Below, piece by piece: positions 45,258 through 53,465 of a DNA stretch of 64,000 nt. The DNA is from JACMLD01 sp047602295. Its GTDB lineage: Bacteria; Bacteroidota; Bacteroidia; Chitinophagales; Chitinophagaceae. A program made the position numbers and the translations under genes. Each line of letters begins with the position of its first letter. Position 1 is the first letter of the stretch. The notes beneath the pieces are model-generated. The model ran no database searches, had not been told where the DNA came from, and worked only from the letters and a program-made list of their open reading frames with translations. The stretch is from assembly GCA_047602295.1 (NCBI GenBank), contig JASGHP010000001.1, positions 3,162,001 to 3,226,000 on the forward strand, read 5' to 3'.

Positions 45258-46385
45258 CTAATATGTCCCTGTTTTTTTATCCTTTTTAATAACATTGATA
45301 GGTATTTTTATCGTTGGGGATTTGGAATCCGAAAACGTAAAATCCGTTATTGTGCCATATGCAACTTCTGAAGACACTCCATTTATTGCAATTGAATATA
45401 CGCTTGCTTTAAGATTCTTTTTTTCATCACTCACAAATAACTTATTGTCTTTTAAAGGGTATGATATATTGTCTTTATAGCTTATTACAAAATATAGCCT
45501 AAATAAATTGTTTGGCTTTTGGGCAACAAGCTCATATCGCTCTAAATTGTATTTTTTTTCGATTTCTTTTTTTGAAATGATAAAATCAAAATTTGAAATT
45601 ATGTTACCACGAATAAGCTGAACCTGCAATTTTTTATTATTGATATTGATAGCTGGCACAGCTATATACTTATTTATTCTCTGGCCAGGAGTAACAGTTA
45701 GCTCAGAAGGCATATTCATGCGGTAAGAGTTTTTTATGCTTTCTGTATGTCCCTCCAGATTTTTTTCAAAATATTCCGAAGCAAGCGGATAAAGTTGTTC
45801 CTCGTTACTGATTATTTGGAATTCTTTGAGATTTACTTTATCAATAGCCTCGCTCTTATTGTCGAAGGTTATTTTGAACACGCTAAAATAATTTGTTTCT
45901 CCCTTGTAAGGATTGAATTCTGACGGATAAAGATCTATATCCCCCAAACTTTCAATCTCTGTACCATCTTTGCCTATAGTTTCATTAGCAATTTTTCTTT
46001 TTAGTGTAATTGAAATTTGTTTTGGGATCGAACCTTCTTTTTCTAGTTTGCCAAGTAAATCAAACGCATTAATTTTCCCTTGGGTTAAAATTCTATCGTG
46101 TTTTGTTTGAGATCTTAAATCTGATTTCCATTTTTCAATGTAAGTGTAGAATTCTTTTTCATAATTACCATCCCGCAGGGCGGCTTCGTAGGTTTCTTTA
46201 TTTAAACTTTTTGCATCAATTGGCGTGACACTTATATCTATGCTTTTATTTGTTTTTTTAACTGATTCGGGCGTAAAGTCGAGGTTGTAATAAATTTGTG
46301 TTACTTGTTTTATCAATGGTTTAGTTGACGAGCAGGAATTGAATACAAGGATTATTACAATTAATAAGCAGAGCAGAAATCTCAT
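45258..46385 (-). CDS. Lipoprotein of unknown function
   Basis: 375 residues. Lipobox VFNSC with the acylated Cys at 18, followed by SSTKP. The mature part is Lys/Ile/Asn-rich and mixed alpha/beta, with DISVTPIDAKSLNKETYEAAL near the start and a C-terminal beta domain. No family recognised. AT-rich. Probably anchored in the outer membrane facing the periplasm, from its SS (not DE-type) residues after Cys, though export signals vary. Confidence 0.65.
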   Translation of the reverse strand: MRFLLCLLIVIILVFNSCSSTKPLIKQVTQIYYNLDFTPESVKKTNKSIDISVTPIDAKSLNKETYEAALRDGNYEKEFYTYIEKWKSDLRSQTKHDRILTQGKINAFDLLGKLEKEGSIPKQISITLKRKIANETIGKDGTEIESLGDIDLYPSEFNPYKGETNYFSVFKITFDNKSEAIDKVNLKEFQIISNEEQLYPLASEYFEKNLEGHTESIKNSYRMNMPSELTVTPGQRINKYIAVPAININNKKLQVQLIRGNIISNFDFIISKKEIEKKYNLERYELVAQKPNNLFRLYFVISYKDNISYPLKDNKLFVSDEKKNLKASVYSIAINGVSSEVAYGTITDFTFSDSKSPTIKIPINVIKKDKKTGTY

Positions 46386-46528
46386 AGAAGTTTAATTATG
46401 GGTAATAAGAGTTTTACAATATTATTACATTTGGCTCTAATATTAATAATTGACTCTATTTTGTTAACGGTTGCAATAGCATCTTTTGGTAATAGATCTA
46501 AAAACTATGGGTAAGTAAATTGATATTT

Positions 46529-46560
46529 AAAAAACAAAGGCCACCCCCTGGCGGCCTTTG
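46529..46560 (-). terminator. Rho-independent terminator of the second 202-residue gene
   Basis: On minus: stem CAAAGGCC / GGCCTTTG (46553-46560 with 46535-46542) that can extend through CC/GG, then a T-run (complement of the A-run 46529-46534). It lies 30 bp past the stop codon, the same layout as at 6724-6752. Confidence 0.85.
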
Positions 46561-46589
46561 TTGTAAAGAATACAAATCAACGCAAGTTC

Positions 46590-47198
46590 CTAACCGGCGT
46601 ATTTAATAGAGATTATATCACTGCGCTGGCCCACTTCTGTATTTACCAGGGTGGCAATGGCGTAGTATTCGCGGGTTTCTGCTGTGTTGGCATTGGCCAG
46701 TAGACGCGGGTCTATAAAAGGCGTCATTTTTGCATTGCCCAGCAGTTTCCATTCGGTTTCGCCTTGCTGCCTGGTATAGATATTCATACCGTCTGCGCCG
46801 TGCCTTTTAAAACTAAGGTGCACATGCCCACCGGATACCTTGCCGGTAAGATCAGGCTTGTAGTCTGTAAGGTCTGCATAAGTGGTGGTGCTGATTATCT
46901 GCAACAGCTTGCCATCTTCTACTGTATAAAACGGGCTTGTTTTTAAGCGCTTCACAAAATCGCGGGTTTCTGCGCCAATGCTGCTCATCGTATTGCGCAA
47001 AATAGCAGAAAGGCGTTCCAGGTCTGCCTGTGCCTGCTCCACGTTGGCAATATCTGTTAAGAGCTTATCCATATTGGCCTGTACTTTAGCAATGCTCTCT
47101 GGTGCCTCGCCCAGTCTTGGCCCAACATTGGCAATTTGCGTTTTCAAATTAAGGGCCCACGGTTTTAACGCGGCCCTGGAATTTGGGTAATAAAACAT
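46590..47198 (-). CDS. 202-residue protein with fibronectin III-like C-terminus (paralogue 2)
   Basis: Starts MFYYPNSRAALKPWALNL and ends SIKYAG. Same length and domain order as the gene at 6780-7388: N-terminal coiled-coil-like helices (AKVQANMDKLLTDIANVEQ), a helical link with TRDFVKRLKTSP, the shared ALQIISTT/LLQIISTT-YADLTDYKP-LTGK segment, and a beta domain with HLSFKRHGADGMNIYTR. The conserved HGADGMNIY and GNAK stretches are identical in both copies, suggesting a functional site. Upstream (47457-47834) is a 21-bp repeat array, as for paralogue 1. Function unknown. Confidence 0.8.
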   Translation of the reverse strand: MFYYPNSRAALKPWALNLKTQIANVGPRLGEAPESIAKVQANMDKLLTDIANVEQAQADLERLSAILRNTMSSIGAETRDFVKRLKTSPFYTVEDGKLLQIISTTTYADLTDYKPDLTGKVSGGHVHLSFKRHGADGMNIYTRQQGETEWKLLGNAKMTPFIDPRLLANANTAETREYYAIATLVNTEVGQRSDIISIKYAG

Positions 47199-47290
47199 AT
47201 AAAATGTTATTAGTGCATTCCGGAGGCAGTGGTGTTTTATTTTTTGCCGCTGCCAGGGGATATGCGATTTAGAAATAAAGGTTTCAATTT

Positions 47291-47956
47291 TTACTGGCTG
47301 GTGGATTGATTACCCGCAGACAGCACACAGGTTTTCGCATACAGCGGAGAGGAAGCAGGTGGGGATCTGCAATAGGGAATGAGAAATAAAATATCGTGAA
47401 TGCAATTGCATGCTGAAGCGATTGTTATACTGTTGCCCGTGTTGCTTATACTGGTAATGCAATTCGGCACAATGGCCTGTAAGTTGACTGTAATGGCGCC
47501 AACGGGAAAGATATTGGGTCCACAATCACGCAGATTGGGGCCAGTTGGCGCCCACTTTGCTATTTTTATTGCCATCCGTGGCGTGCAATTGATCGCACTG
47601 GCTATGCAATTAATCAGCCGCGGCCCAATATGGTGCATATTGGGTCCAACATTCACCATATTGGCCCCATGTTTTACCAGCCGCGGCATACAATCGATCA
47701 GCCGGTGGGCATCATCGCCCATATTGGGCAGCAGCTTCCATAAATTGGGTATATAATCAATCAGCCGCGGCCCATCATCACTCAGCCGCGCCATGTCTTT
47801 TGTCCTATTGGCCCCAATGTGAATAGCCTGGCTGCATAATGCAGCGGCATCATCACTGTAAACCAGTTGATTGAAAGAATTTGTTATTGTAAGCTGTGTT
47901 TTCACGGGCGGATAGGGGTACTGCACAAAAGAACAAATCCGTTGTGTGAAAAACAA
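47291..47956 (-). CDS. Doubtful heptapeptide-repeat protein spanning array 3
   Basis: A 221-codon frame that contains the full array and gives 7-residue repeats such as GPRLIDY, IPNLWKL, LPNMGDD, AHRLIDC, MPRLVKH, GPNMHHI, GPRLINC. Position 4 of each is almost always L, M or I and position 2 often P, a more regular pattern than in the frame over array 1. The start (MFFTQRICSFVQYPYPP) is not a signal peptide. It is upstream of, and co-oriented with, the 202-residue gene, so a two-gene unit is possible. The opposite strand is open over much of the array too (47400-47756, repeats like PIWCILG), so coding is unproven. Confidence 0.33.
   Translation of the reverse strand: MFFTQRICSFVQYPYPPVKTQLTITNSFNQLVYSDDAAALCSQAIHIGANRTKDMARLSDDGPRLIDYIPNLWKLLPNMGDDAHRLIDCMPRLVKHGANMVNVGPNMHHIGPRLINCIASAINCTPRMAIKIAKWAPTGPNLRDCGPNIFPVGAITVNLQAIVPNCITSISNTGNSITIASACNCIHDILFLIPYCRSPPASSPLYAKTCVLSAGNQSTSQ
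47457..47834. repeat. Array of eighteen 21-bp degenerate repeats (array 3)
   Basis: Eighteen units in exact 21-bp phase with no indel. Two unit types mix: ones ending ATATTGGGT/C and ones ending CAGCCGCGGC. The unit at 47624-47645 is a perfect palindrome CCCAATAT-GGTGC-ATATTGGG (8-5-8); 47520-47540 is 8-5-8 with one mismatch. Other units are only partly palindromic. It ends 259 bp upstream of the start codon of the 202-residue gene. Confidence 0.88.
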
Positions 47957-48026
47957 TACGCAAAGGCCGCAGAAAGTTGTAAGTTGTAAGTGCTAAGTTT
48001 TAAGTGCTAAGTTGGAGCTAAGTAGT

Positions 48027-48130
48027 AATGTGATAAATGAGAAGAATGTGGAAATGTGATAAATGTGACGAATGTGGAAATGTGATAAATGAGAAGAATG
48101 TGGAAATGTGATAAATGTGATAAGTGTGGA
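48027..48130. repeat. Four 26-bp tandem repeats
   Basis: Units of the form AATGTGATAAATGWGAMGAA plus TGTGGA, 4 x 26 bp, with few substitutions. Non-coding. Confidence 0.8.
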
Positions 48131-48186
48131 AATGCGTTTGCCACGATAATGGAACGCATCGTCTTCCGTACTGAAAGCAGGGAGAT

Positions 48187-48273
48187 TGTCATGCCGACGG
48201 TAGGAGGCATCTGTTAGTATGGAAGAAGCTTTATTGTAAATCGCTCAGATCCCTCCTAAGGTCGGGATGACAA
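48187..48273. repeat. Dispersed inverted-repeat element, second full copy
   Basis: Left arm TGTCATGCCGACGGTAGGAG (from 48187), right arm CAGATCCCTCCTAAGGTCGG ending in GATGACAA (to 48273). The left arm is identical over 27 bp to 21707-21733. Confidence 0.8.
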
Positions 48274-48405
48274 GCCGGATGATCCGGTTTCAAAAAATAA
48301 ATCGTATCGCCATATAAGAAATGCAGAATGTAGCAATCATGCTAATCCCTTAATCTTATTAATACCACAAATCCTATTAATCCTACAAATCCTAGTCAAT
48401 CCTAG

Positions 48406-50283
48406 TTACTGCTTGGTTATTTTAGTAATGGTGCTTGTGCCGTTCAGGTTTGTTTGCAAATAATAAATGCCTTTTGCCAGGGATGCGATGTTGATATCTG
48501 TTACTCCTGCAGAGAGGATACGGATATCCTTAATAACAGCCTGTCCGCTGGTATTAAACAATTGCAGCGTGCCGGCTTTTCCATTAAAGAGATTGTTCTT
48601 TACATGAATGGTATTGGTGGCAGGGTTGGGATATATGGTTACCGGGGGTTGAGTGCCATTTGTTTCAATCAATTTAATCGCTGAATAAATAGTTCGGCTA
48701 TTGGTTGCTGCTAGTTGAATGCGATAATAGTTCGAACCTTTCAATGGGTTGTTGTCTGTAAACGAATAATCAGCCGTAAGCATGTTTGTGTTATTGCCCT
48801 GTACGGTACCAATGTTTGCAAAGTTGATGCCGTCTGCAGAACGTAGTACGGTATAAACTTCGTTGCCTGTTTGGTCGGCAACAGTCCACTGCAATTGATT
48901 TTTTTCATTTACTGCATTTGCTGTGAAAGCAGTGAAGCTAACAGGTAAAACAGATGTTGCACTGTAAGCAATGGTATAATAGCCATCTGCAAGGTTTGCA
49001 GCATTTACAACAAAAGCAACATTGCTGGCTGTTATAGTGGTAGAAACGCGTGCCACAAGTTTATTGGTTCCGGTTGCAAAACTTCCGTCTGTAGCATTGT
49101 ATAAAATAGCATAATTGGTGGTGCTAACGGCGCTGCCACCATTGTAATCGGAAAAATTAAAATTGAGGGTTACCTGTCCACTACTGTTGCCGCCGGTTTT
49201 CTGCAATTTCCACGAACGTTTCCAAACACTGATATTGCTGCCGCTGACGCCTGGTATAGTGGCATTGTTGGTAACGGTATTTGCCTGTCCATTATGTGCT
49301 GCCATTATATAACCTGCCGTATTTAAAAAGCCGGTTGACGTAGTAGTACTGCTAAAACCAAAACCATCTGTGCTTCCTGCGGGATTGGTTAAAAAATTAT
49401 CAGTGCTGCTGGTATAGCCAATGCCTACAAGATTTTTATTGTAGCTGGCTGCTGCTGCCGGTGTAAAAATTGTGTAGCCGCTTGATGGCAGAGAGCCCGT
49501 CATTCCCCATTCTGCCGCTTCATAGTTTTCCAGCAGTACACGTTGTGTAGTTGACAGTACATTATTATATGCCAGTATCTCATACACAGGATCATTTCCA
49601 AACATGCCCCTCGACATAAAAGTTGAACTTATTGAATAAGTATTGGTAACTGCGCTGGCAGCAATATCGGTTAAGATATGATTGGTGCTATTGCCGGTTA
49701 ATGATTGTGTACCATTTACCCATTGTTTGGAAGGGCTGCCTGTATTGTAACACCAGTCGTTTCCATTGGGCCCGTCTGTATAGCTAACCGAGTATGAGCC
49801 CGGGCCACCGCCGGTATTTCTTATGCTAAAATCTGTATTGGCCGGTGAAGAGAAAAGATAATGATAATTAGTGCCGCCACTGGTGCCGGTAATATTGCGG
49901 GCAGCCACAATAGATTGATAAGTGCCTGAAGGGCCTGTAAAATATTGGTTGGTGTTCTGAAAAACCAGGGCGCCAAAACCGTTTTGTACACCTGCTGTAT
50001 AAACTGGTTGAGCAGTACCTGTAGCCTGCACTGCATCTGCACCCGCGCCACTTTTATCTTTCCATTTTGCCACCGCATTACCGCTGGCTGCCTGTGTTCC
50101 GGCAGTAGTTAATATGGTAGTGGGATCTGCTGCGGTTAACCACAACTTTAAATTGGCATTGCCAAGTCCGGCGGGGTAATATTTTTGAGCAAAAACGTCG
50201 GAAGAAGCAATCAAATTGATCAAAAGCAAGAATAAGGGTATGCACCCAATATTTTTACGGCGGAATGTAGATGGTGTTTTCAT
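48406..50283 (-). CDS. Secreted LamG-like protein with type IX sorting domain
   Basis: 625 residues. Signal peptide ends DVFAQ. About residues 26-255 form a concanavalin/LamG-like domain of the type seen with LKLWLTAADPTTILTTAG, WKDKSGAGADAVQATG and VYEILAYNNVLSTTQRVLLE. A middle region (about 260-445) is repetitive beta; about 445-540 is the module PVSFTAFTANAVNEKNQLQW...NYYRIQLAATN. The last 75 residues are a clear type A sorting domain (VTIYPNPATNTIHV, LFNTSGQAV, LAKGIYYLQT). The protein should be exported by the type IX system and attached to or released from the surface. Ligand unknown. Confidence 0.87.
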   Translation of the reverse strand: MKTPSTFRRKNIGCIPLFLLLINLIASSDVFAQKYYPAGLGNANLKLWLTAADPTTILTTAGTQAASGNAVAKWKDKSGAGADAVQATGTAQPVYTAGVQNGFGALVFQNTNQYFTGPSGTYQSIVAARNITGTSGGTNYHYLFSSPANTDFSIRNTGGGPGSYSVSYTDGPNGNDWCYNTGSPSKQWVNGTQSLTGNSTNHILTDIAASAVTNTYSISSTFMSRGMFGNDPVYEILAYNNVLSTTQRVLLENYEAAEWGMTGSLPSSGYTIFTPAAAASYNKNLVGIGYTSSTDNFLTNPAGSTDGFGFSSTTTSTGFLNTAGYIMAAHNGQANTVTNNATIPGVSGSNISVWKRSWKLQKTGGNSSGQVTLNFNFSDYNGGSAVSTTNYAILYNATDGSFATGTNKLVARVSTTITASNVAFVVNAANLADGYYTIAYSATSVLPVSFTAFTANAVNEKNQLQWTVADQTGNEVYTVLRSADGINFANIGTVQGNNTNMLTADYSFTDNNPLKGSNYYRIQLAATNSRTIYSAIKLIETNGTQPPVTIYPNPATNTIHVKNNLFNGKAGTLQLFNTSGQAVIKDIRILSAGVTDINIASLAKGIYYLQTNLNGTSTITKITKQ

Positions 50284-50759
50284 AGTGTACTAGGTAAAAA
50301 CGATTACGTTGCTAAAATATTTTCCTCTGCGGAGATTAAAATCGCGATAAACTGCCGGATAAATGCCTGTGAAGTAATGTGATGAACGCGTTTGCTACGA
50401 TGATGGAACGCAGATTGTCATGATTGTTTTGACTAGTCATGATAGAGATATTTGTCTGCTATACAAAAGTCAAAAGTCAAAATTCAAAAGTCAAAAAACT
50501 TCTGTGCGCATCTGCGTAATTCTCTTTTCTACTCGATAAAAAACTGTCGAAGCAAAAGACTTGCAGCTTGCAGCTAACAGCTAGCAGCTTTCGTGCAGCC
50601 AGCCGCTACGGAATCCCCGCCGCCGGCTCAATAACAATTTTCAGTGCCGCTGATTTTTAGTAGCTTGTCTCTGCTTCCCTCACAATCGCTCACACACCAA
50701 TTACGACCCGGTGACTGCACTGCTTACTTAAGGCCCATCATTTTATCAAAACACCTACC
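50284..50759. other. Intergenic, 476 bp
   Basis: No gene. Contains a copy of the word ACGCGTTTGCTACGATGATG plus GAACGCA (50386-50412) that also lies at 48132-48158, a CAAAAGTCAAAATTCAAAAG tract (50465-50497, similar at 52882-52908) and the CAGCTTGCAGCTAACAGC tract (50563-50592). Confidence 0.6.
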
Positions 50760-51752
50760 ATGTACCAGCACAATTTTATCAAAGTTGTATCATGCATGCT
50801 ATGCGTTTGTTTGTCGGCAACGCTATGTGCACAAAATGCTGCGGGCAAAGACAGTTTGCTGAATGCCCAACTATTTCAAACTATACGCACTGGCGATGCT
50901 GTTAAATTGGAAGCACTGTTAAAAAGCGGAGCCAATGCCAACGCAAGAACAGAGGGCTATACCGCTTTAATGGCGGCAGCATTAAATGGCAATGCAGAAG
51001 AAATGAAAGTATTGCTGCAGCATGGTGCCAACGTAAATGATTACAATGCGGATAGTATTAGTGCGTTGTGGCTTGCCGTGCCGGATATGGAAAAAACGAA
51101 ACTGCTTATTAGCAATGGGGCAAATGTTAGCTGGCAATCGAAAGAAAAATGCACAGTGCTGTTGAAACTAGTGTCTATACCCGGAAGTGCGGAGCTGATG
51201 CAACTGCTCATTAGCAAAGGATGCGATCCGCGCAAAGCCGCTGCCGATAATGACCTCATGTATTTTGCGGCCATGTCTTGCGATACGTCAATTGTAGGTT
51301 TGTTGCTTCGCAGCGGACTTAAAGCCAATGATACCGCATCTTTTGGCGATTATCCCGTAAATGCTGCTACCAATTACCGTTGCTTCAATACATTAAAAAT
51401 GCTGGTAGACAACGGTGCAAACGTGAATGTAAGCCCGAAAACAGCATTCCTTCCTTTGTTTATTGGCGTTACTCCTTTAATGTGGGCGGCAGTAAGCAAT
51501 GATAAACCTTCTTTCTATTATTTGTTGGATCATGGAGCTGATGCAAAAGCTGTTACTCCGGGTGGTTATACACCGTTGATGTTCCTGGCTATGAGTGAAG
51601 ATGATGATCCGGCAATGACCAAAGCACTGATTGAACATGGCGCTTTGCCCACTGCTAAAGCAAAGGATGAAACGGATGCACTTTTTCATGCAAGAAAAAA
51701 AGGCAATACACAATCTGCCACCATGCTTGCCCAATATGTTTCCAAGCAATAA
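50760..51752 (+). CDS. Secreted ankyrin-repeat protein
   Basis: 330 residues. Signal peptide (MYQHNFIKVVSCMLCVCLSATLCAQ). The rest is about eight ankyrin repeats: RTGDAVKLEALLKSGANANA, EGYTALMAAALNGNAEEMKV, LLQHGANVNDYNADSISALW, LLISNGANVSWQ, then a repeat with a PLFIGVTPLMWAAVSNDKPS match and GGYTPLMFLAMSEDDDPAMT. It is a periplasmic protein-binding solenoid with unknown partner. It is 25 bp upstream of the CxxCH/cyclase-fold gene, so the two are probably one operon. Confidence 0.88.
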   Translation: MYQHNFIKVVSCMLCVCLSATLCAQNAAGKDSLLNAQLFQTIRTGDAVKLEALLKSGANANARTEGYTALMAAALNGNAEEMKVLLQHGANVNDYNADSISALWLAVPDMEKTKLLISNGANVSWQSKEKCTVLLKLVSIPGSAELMQLLISKGCDPRKAAADNDLMYFAAMSCDTSIVGLLLRSGLKANDTASFGDYPVNAATNYRCFNTLKMLVDNGANVNVSPKTAFLPLFIGVTPLMWAAVSNDKPSFYYLLDHGADAKAVTPGGYTPLMFLAMSEDDDPAMTKALIEHGALPTAKAKDETDALFHARKKGNTQSATMLAQYVSKQ

Positions 51753-51777
51753 TAAAAGCTAATAAAAATATATACCC

Positions 51778-52794
51778 ATGACACGTATATTTTTCACTCT
51801 ATTACTTATTTGCAGTGTATGCTGCTCTTTTACTTTACTAATAGGGGATGGAAAGAAATCCCCGGCTGCCAGTCCTGCAGAAATACAGACAGCAGCTGTA
51901 AAAGGTTTTAAATTGTTGCAAACCTGTGGTGTCGTATTTGTAAACAATGCAAAGTGCGCCAGTTGTCATCATGCTACCATGACTTCTATGGTAGCCGCTA
52001 CGCTTGCCAGCAAAGGAATTACAGGTATTGATACTACTGCGCAAATGCGGGAAATGGCCATGATTGGCACCCTTCAGTTTGGCTTCAATCCAAACATGGT
52101 GCACCAGTTCATCACGGCTAAATTTATAGGCCCGTATATGTTATTGGGATTGGCAGCGCAACAAACACCACCGAGTATTTATACAGATTTGGCGGTGGAT
52201 TATGCCATTAGCCAGTTTTTGCCAGATGGAAGCTGCAAAGCCGAATATGCCCGTGTGCCATTGGAGGCAGGAGATATACATCTAACGGCGATGTCTATCC
52301 GTTCGGTGCAACTTTATGCAGCACCAGCAAAAGCAAAGCAGGTGGCACAACTGGTTGCACACACCAGGCAATGGCTGGAAAATCAGCATCCGCACAACCA
52401 GCAGGAAATTGCTTTCCAGCTAATGGGGTTGCAATGGACAGGCGCCAATGCTTCCGTCATCAACGCAGTGGCGCAGCAATTGGCTGGTATGCAGAATAAA
52501 GATGGAGGATGGTCTCAATTGTCTTCCATGGCAAGCGATGCTTATGCAACCGGCCAGGTATTGTATGCACTTGAAATTGCGGGACTGCAGGAGAAACAAA
52601 ACAATGCTTTTCAAAACGGCATCAACTATTTATTAAAAACACAAACTGCCGCCGGCGCATGGCCTATGGTGTCACGTTCCAATCCCATACAACCTTATAT
52701 CAATTCAGATTTTCCACCTTACGACGATAACCAGTTTATAGCCGCCGCTGCTGCCAATTGGGCTGTGTTAGCGTTGGCGGGTGCGTTGCCGTAA
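51778..52794 (+). CDS. Exported CxxCH protein with a terpenoid-cyclase-like (alpha-alpha toroid) fold
   Basis: 338 residues. N-terminal signal (MTRIFFTLLLICSVCCSFTL). A haem-binding-type motif C60-AS-C63-H64 follows, then repeated helical units with the QW-like pattern of squalene-hopene cyclase and prenyltransferase folds: MQNKDGGWSQLSSMASDAYATG and LLKTQTAAGAWPMVS (a GxW turn after a short insert). It lacks the DxDD acid of true cyclases, so it is probably a binding or electron-transfer protein rather than a cyclase. Together with the ankyrin protein it may form a periplasmic complex. Function unknown. Confidence 0.75.
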   Translation: MTRIFFTLLLICSVCCSFTLLIGDGKKSPAASPAEIQTAAVKGFKLLQTCGVVFVNNAKCASCHHATMTSMVAATLASKGITGIDTTAQMREMAMIGTLQFGFNPNMVHQFITAKFIGPYMLLGLAAQQTPPSIYTDLAVDYAISQFLPDGSCKAEYARVPLEAGDIHLTAMSIRSVQLYAAPAKAKQVAQLVAHTRQWLENQHPHNQQEIAFQLMGLQWTGANASVINAVAQQLAGMQNKDGGWSQLSSMASDAYATGQVLYALEIAGLQEKQNNAFQNGINYLLKTQTAAGAWPMVSRSNPIQPYINSDFPPYDDNQFIAAAAANWAVLALAGALP

Positions 52795-53465
52795 TCAGTC
52801 GTTAGTCATTAGTCGTTAGTCTGGAGTTCCTGAGTTTGTTAGTTCGGGAGTTCTTTAGTTCGATAGTTCGTGTTACAAGTAAAAATTCAAAATTCAAAAG
52901 TCAAAAAGCTTCTGTGGTGCATTGCTTATTGTATCATAGTGTCGTTGTTCTTTTATTAAAATATAGCAGTGCTCAACAAATAACCCTACGCCGCAAACAA
53001 ATCCTATCCATCTGTTAATCCTAAAAATCCTAGTCCAGACAACTACGCCGCGAACAATCCTATCCATCTGTCAATCATAAAAATCCTAGTCCAGACAACT
53101 ACGCCGCGAACAAATCCTGTCCATCCCTCAATCCTATAAATCCTAGTCCAGACAAATAAGCGAAGAACCCCTCGTCTTCATACTATATACTGAATACTAT
53201 ATACTAAGTTTAACATTTCCATAAGCAGCGATTTTTTCTTAAAGAATTCTTAAACGCATTTCATCAACATCCTTCCTGCAAAAAAAATTATTAGTCTGCA
53301 ATGCAGCACCATTGCCGGTTTGCAATGAATGCATTCATGCAGTTATACTATTGCACGCAATAAATTATACAACGCATCGTTTGCGGCTGCTCCTTTATAT
53401 TTTATATTTTTCTTATCAACCGCCTGCATTAAAATCTTCTACATTAGTTAGAACAATCGTATTGT
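52795..53465. other. Intergenic, 671 bp, with short repeats
   Basis: Contains GTCGTTAGTCATTAGTC words (52798-52825), a GTTAGTTCGGGAGTTC tract, three tandem units listed separately, and AT-rich sequence before the next operon. A 69-codon frame at 53312-53521 is not convincing. Confidence 0.6.
52996..53153. repeat. Three tandem repeats of about 56 bp
   Basis: Units built as AAATCCTATCCATCTGT, AATCCTAAAAATCCTAGTCC and AGACAACTACGCCGCGAAC, repeated at 56-57 bp, third copy partly diverged. Confidence 0.75.

Larger units (their letters stand above)
47199..48405. other. 1.2-kb region with array 3 and other repeats, no firm gene
   Basis: Holds the third 21-bp array (47457-47834), AAGTTGTAAGTGCTAAG-type low-complexity words (47972-48015), four 26-bp tandem repeats (48027-48130), a dispersed-repeat copy (48187-48273) and an ATCCTACAAATCCTAG tract (48358-48405). 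The only long frame is the doubtful one at 47291-47956. Confidence 0.65.
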
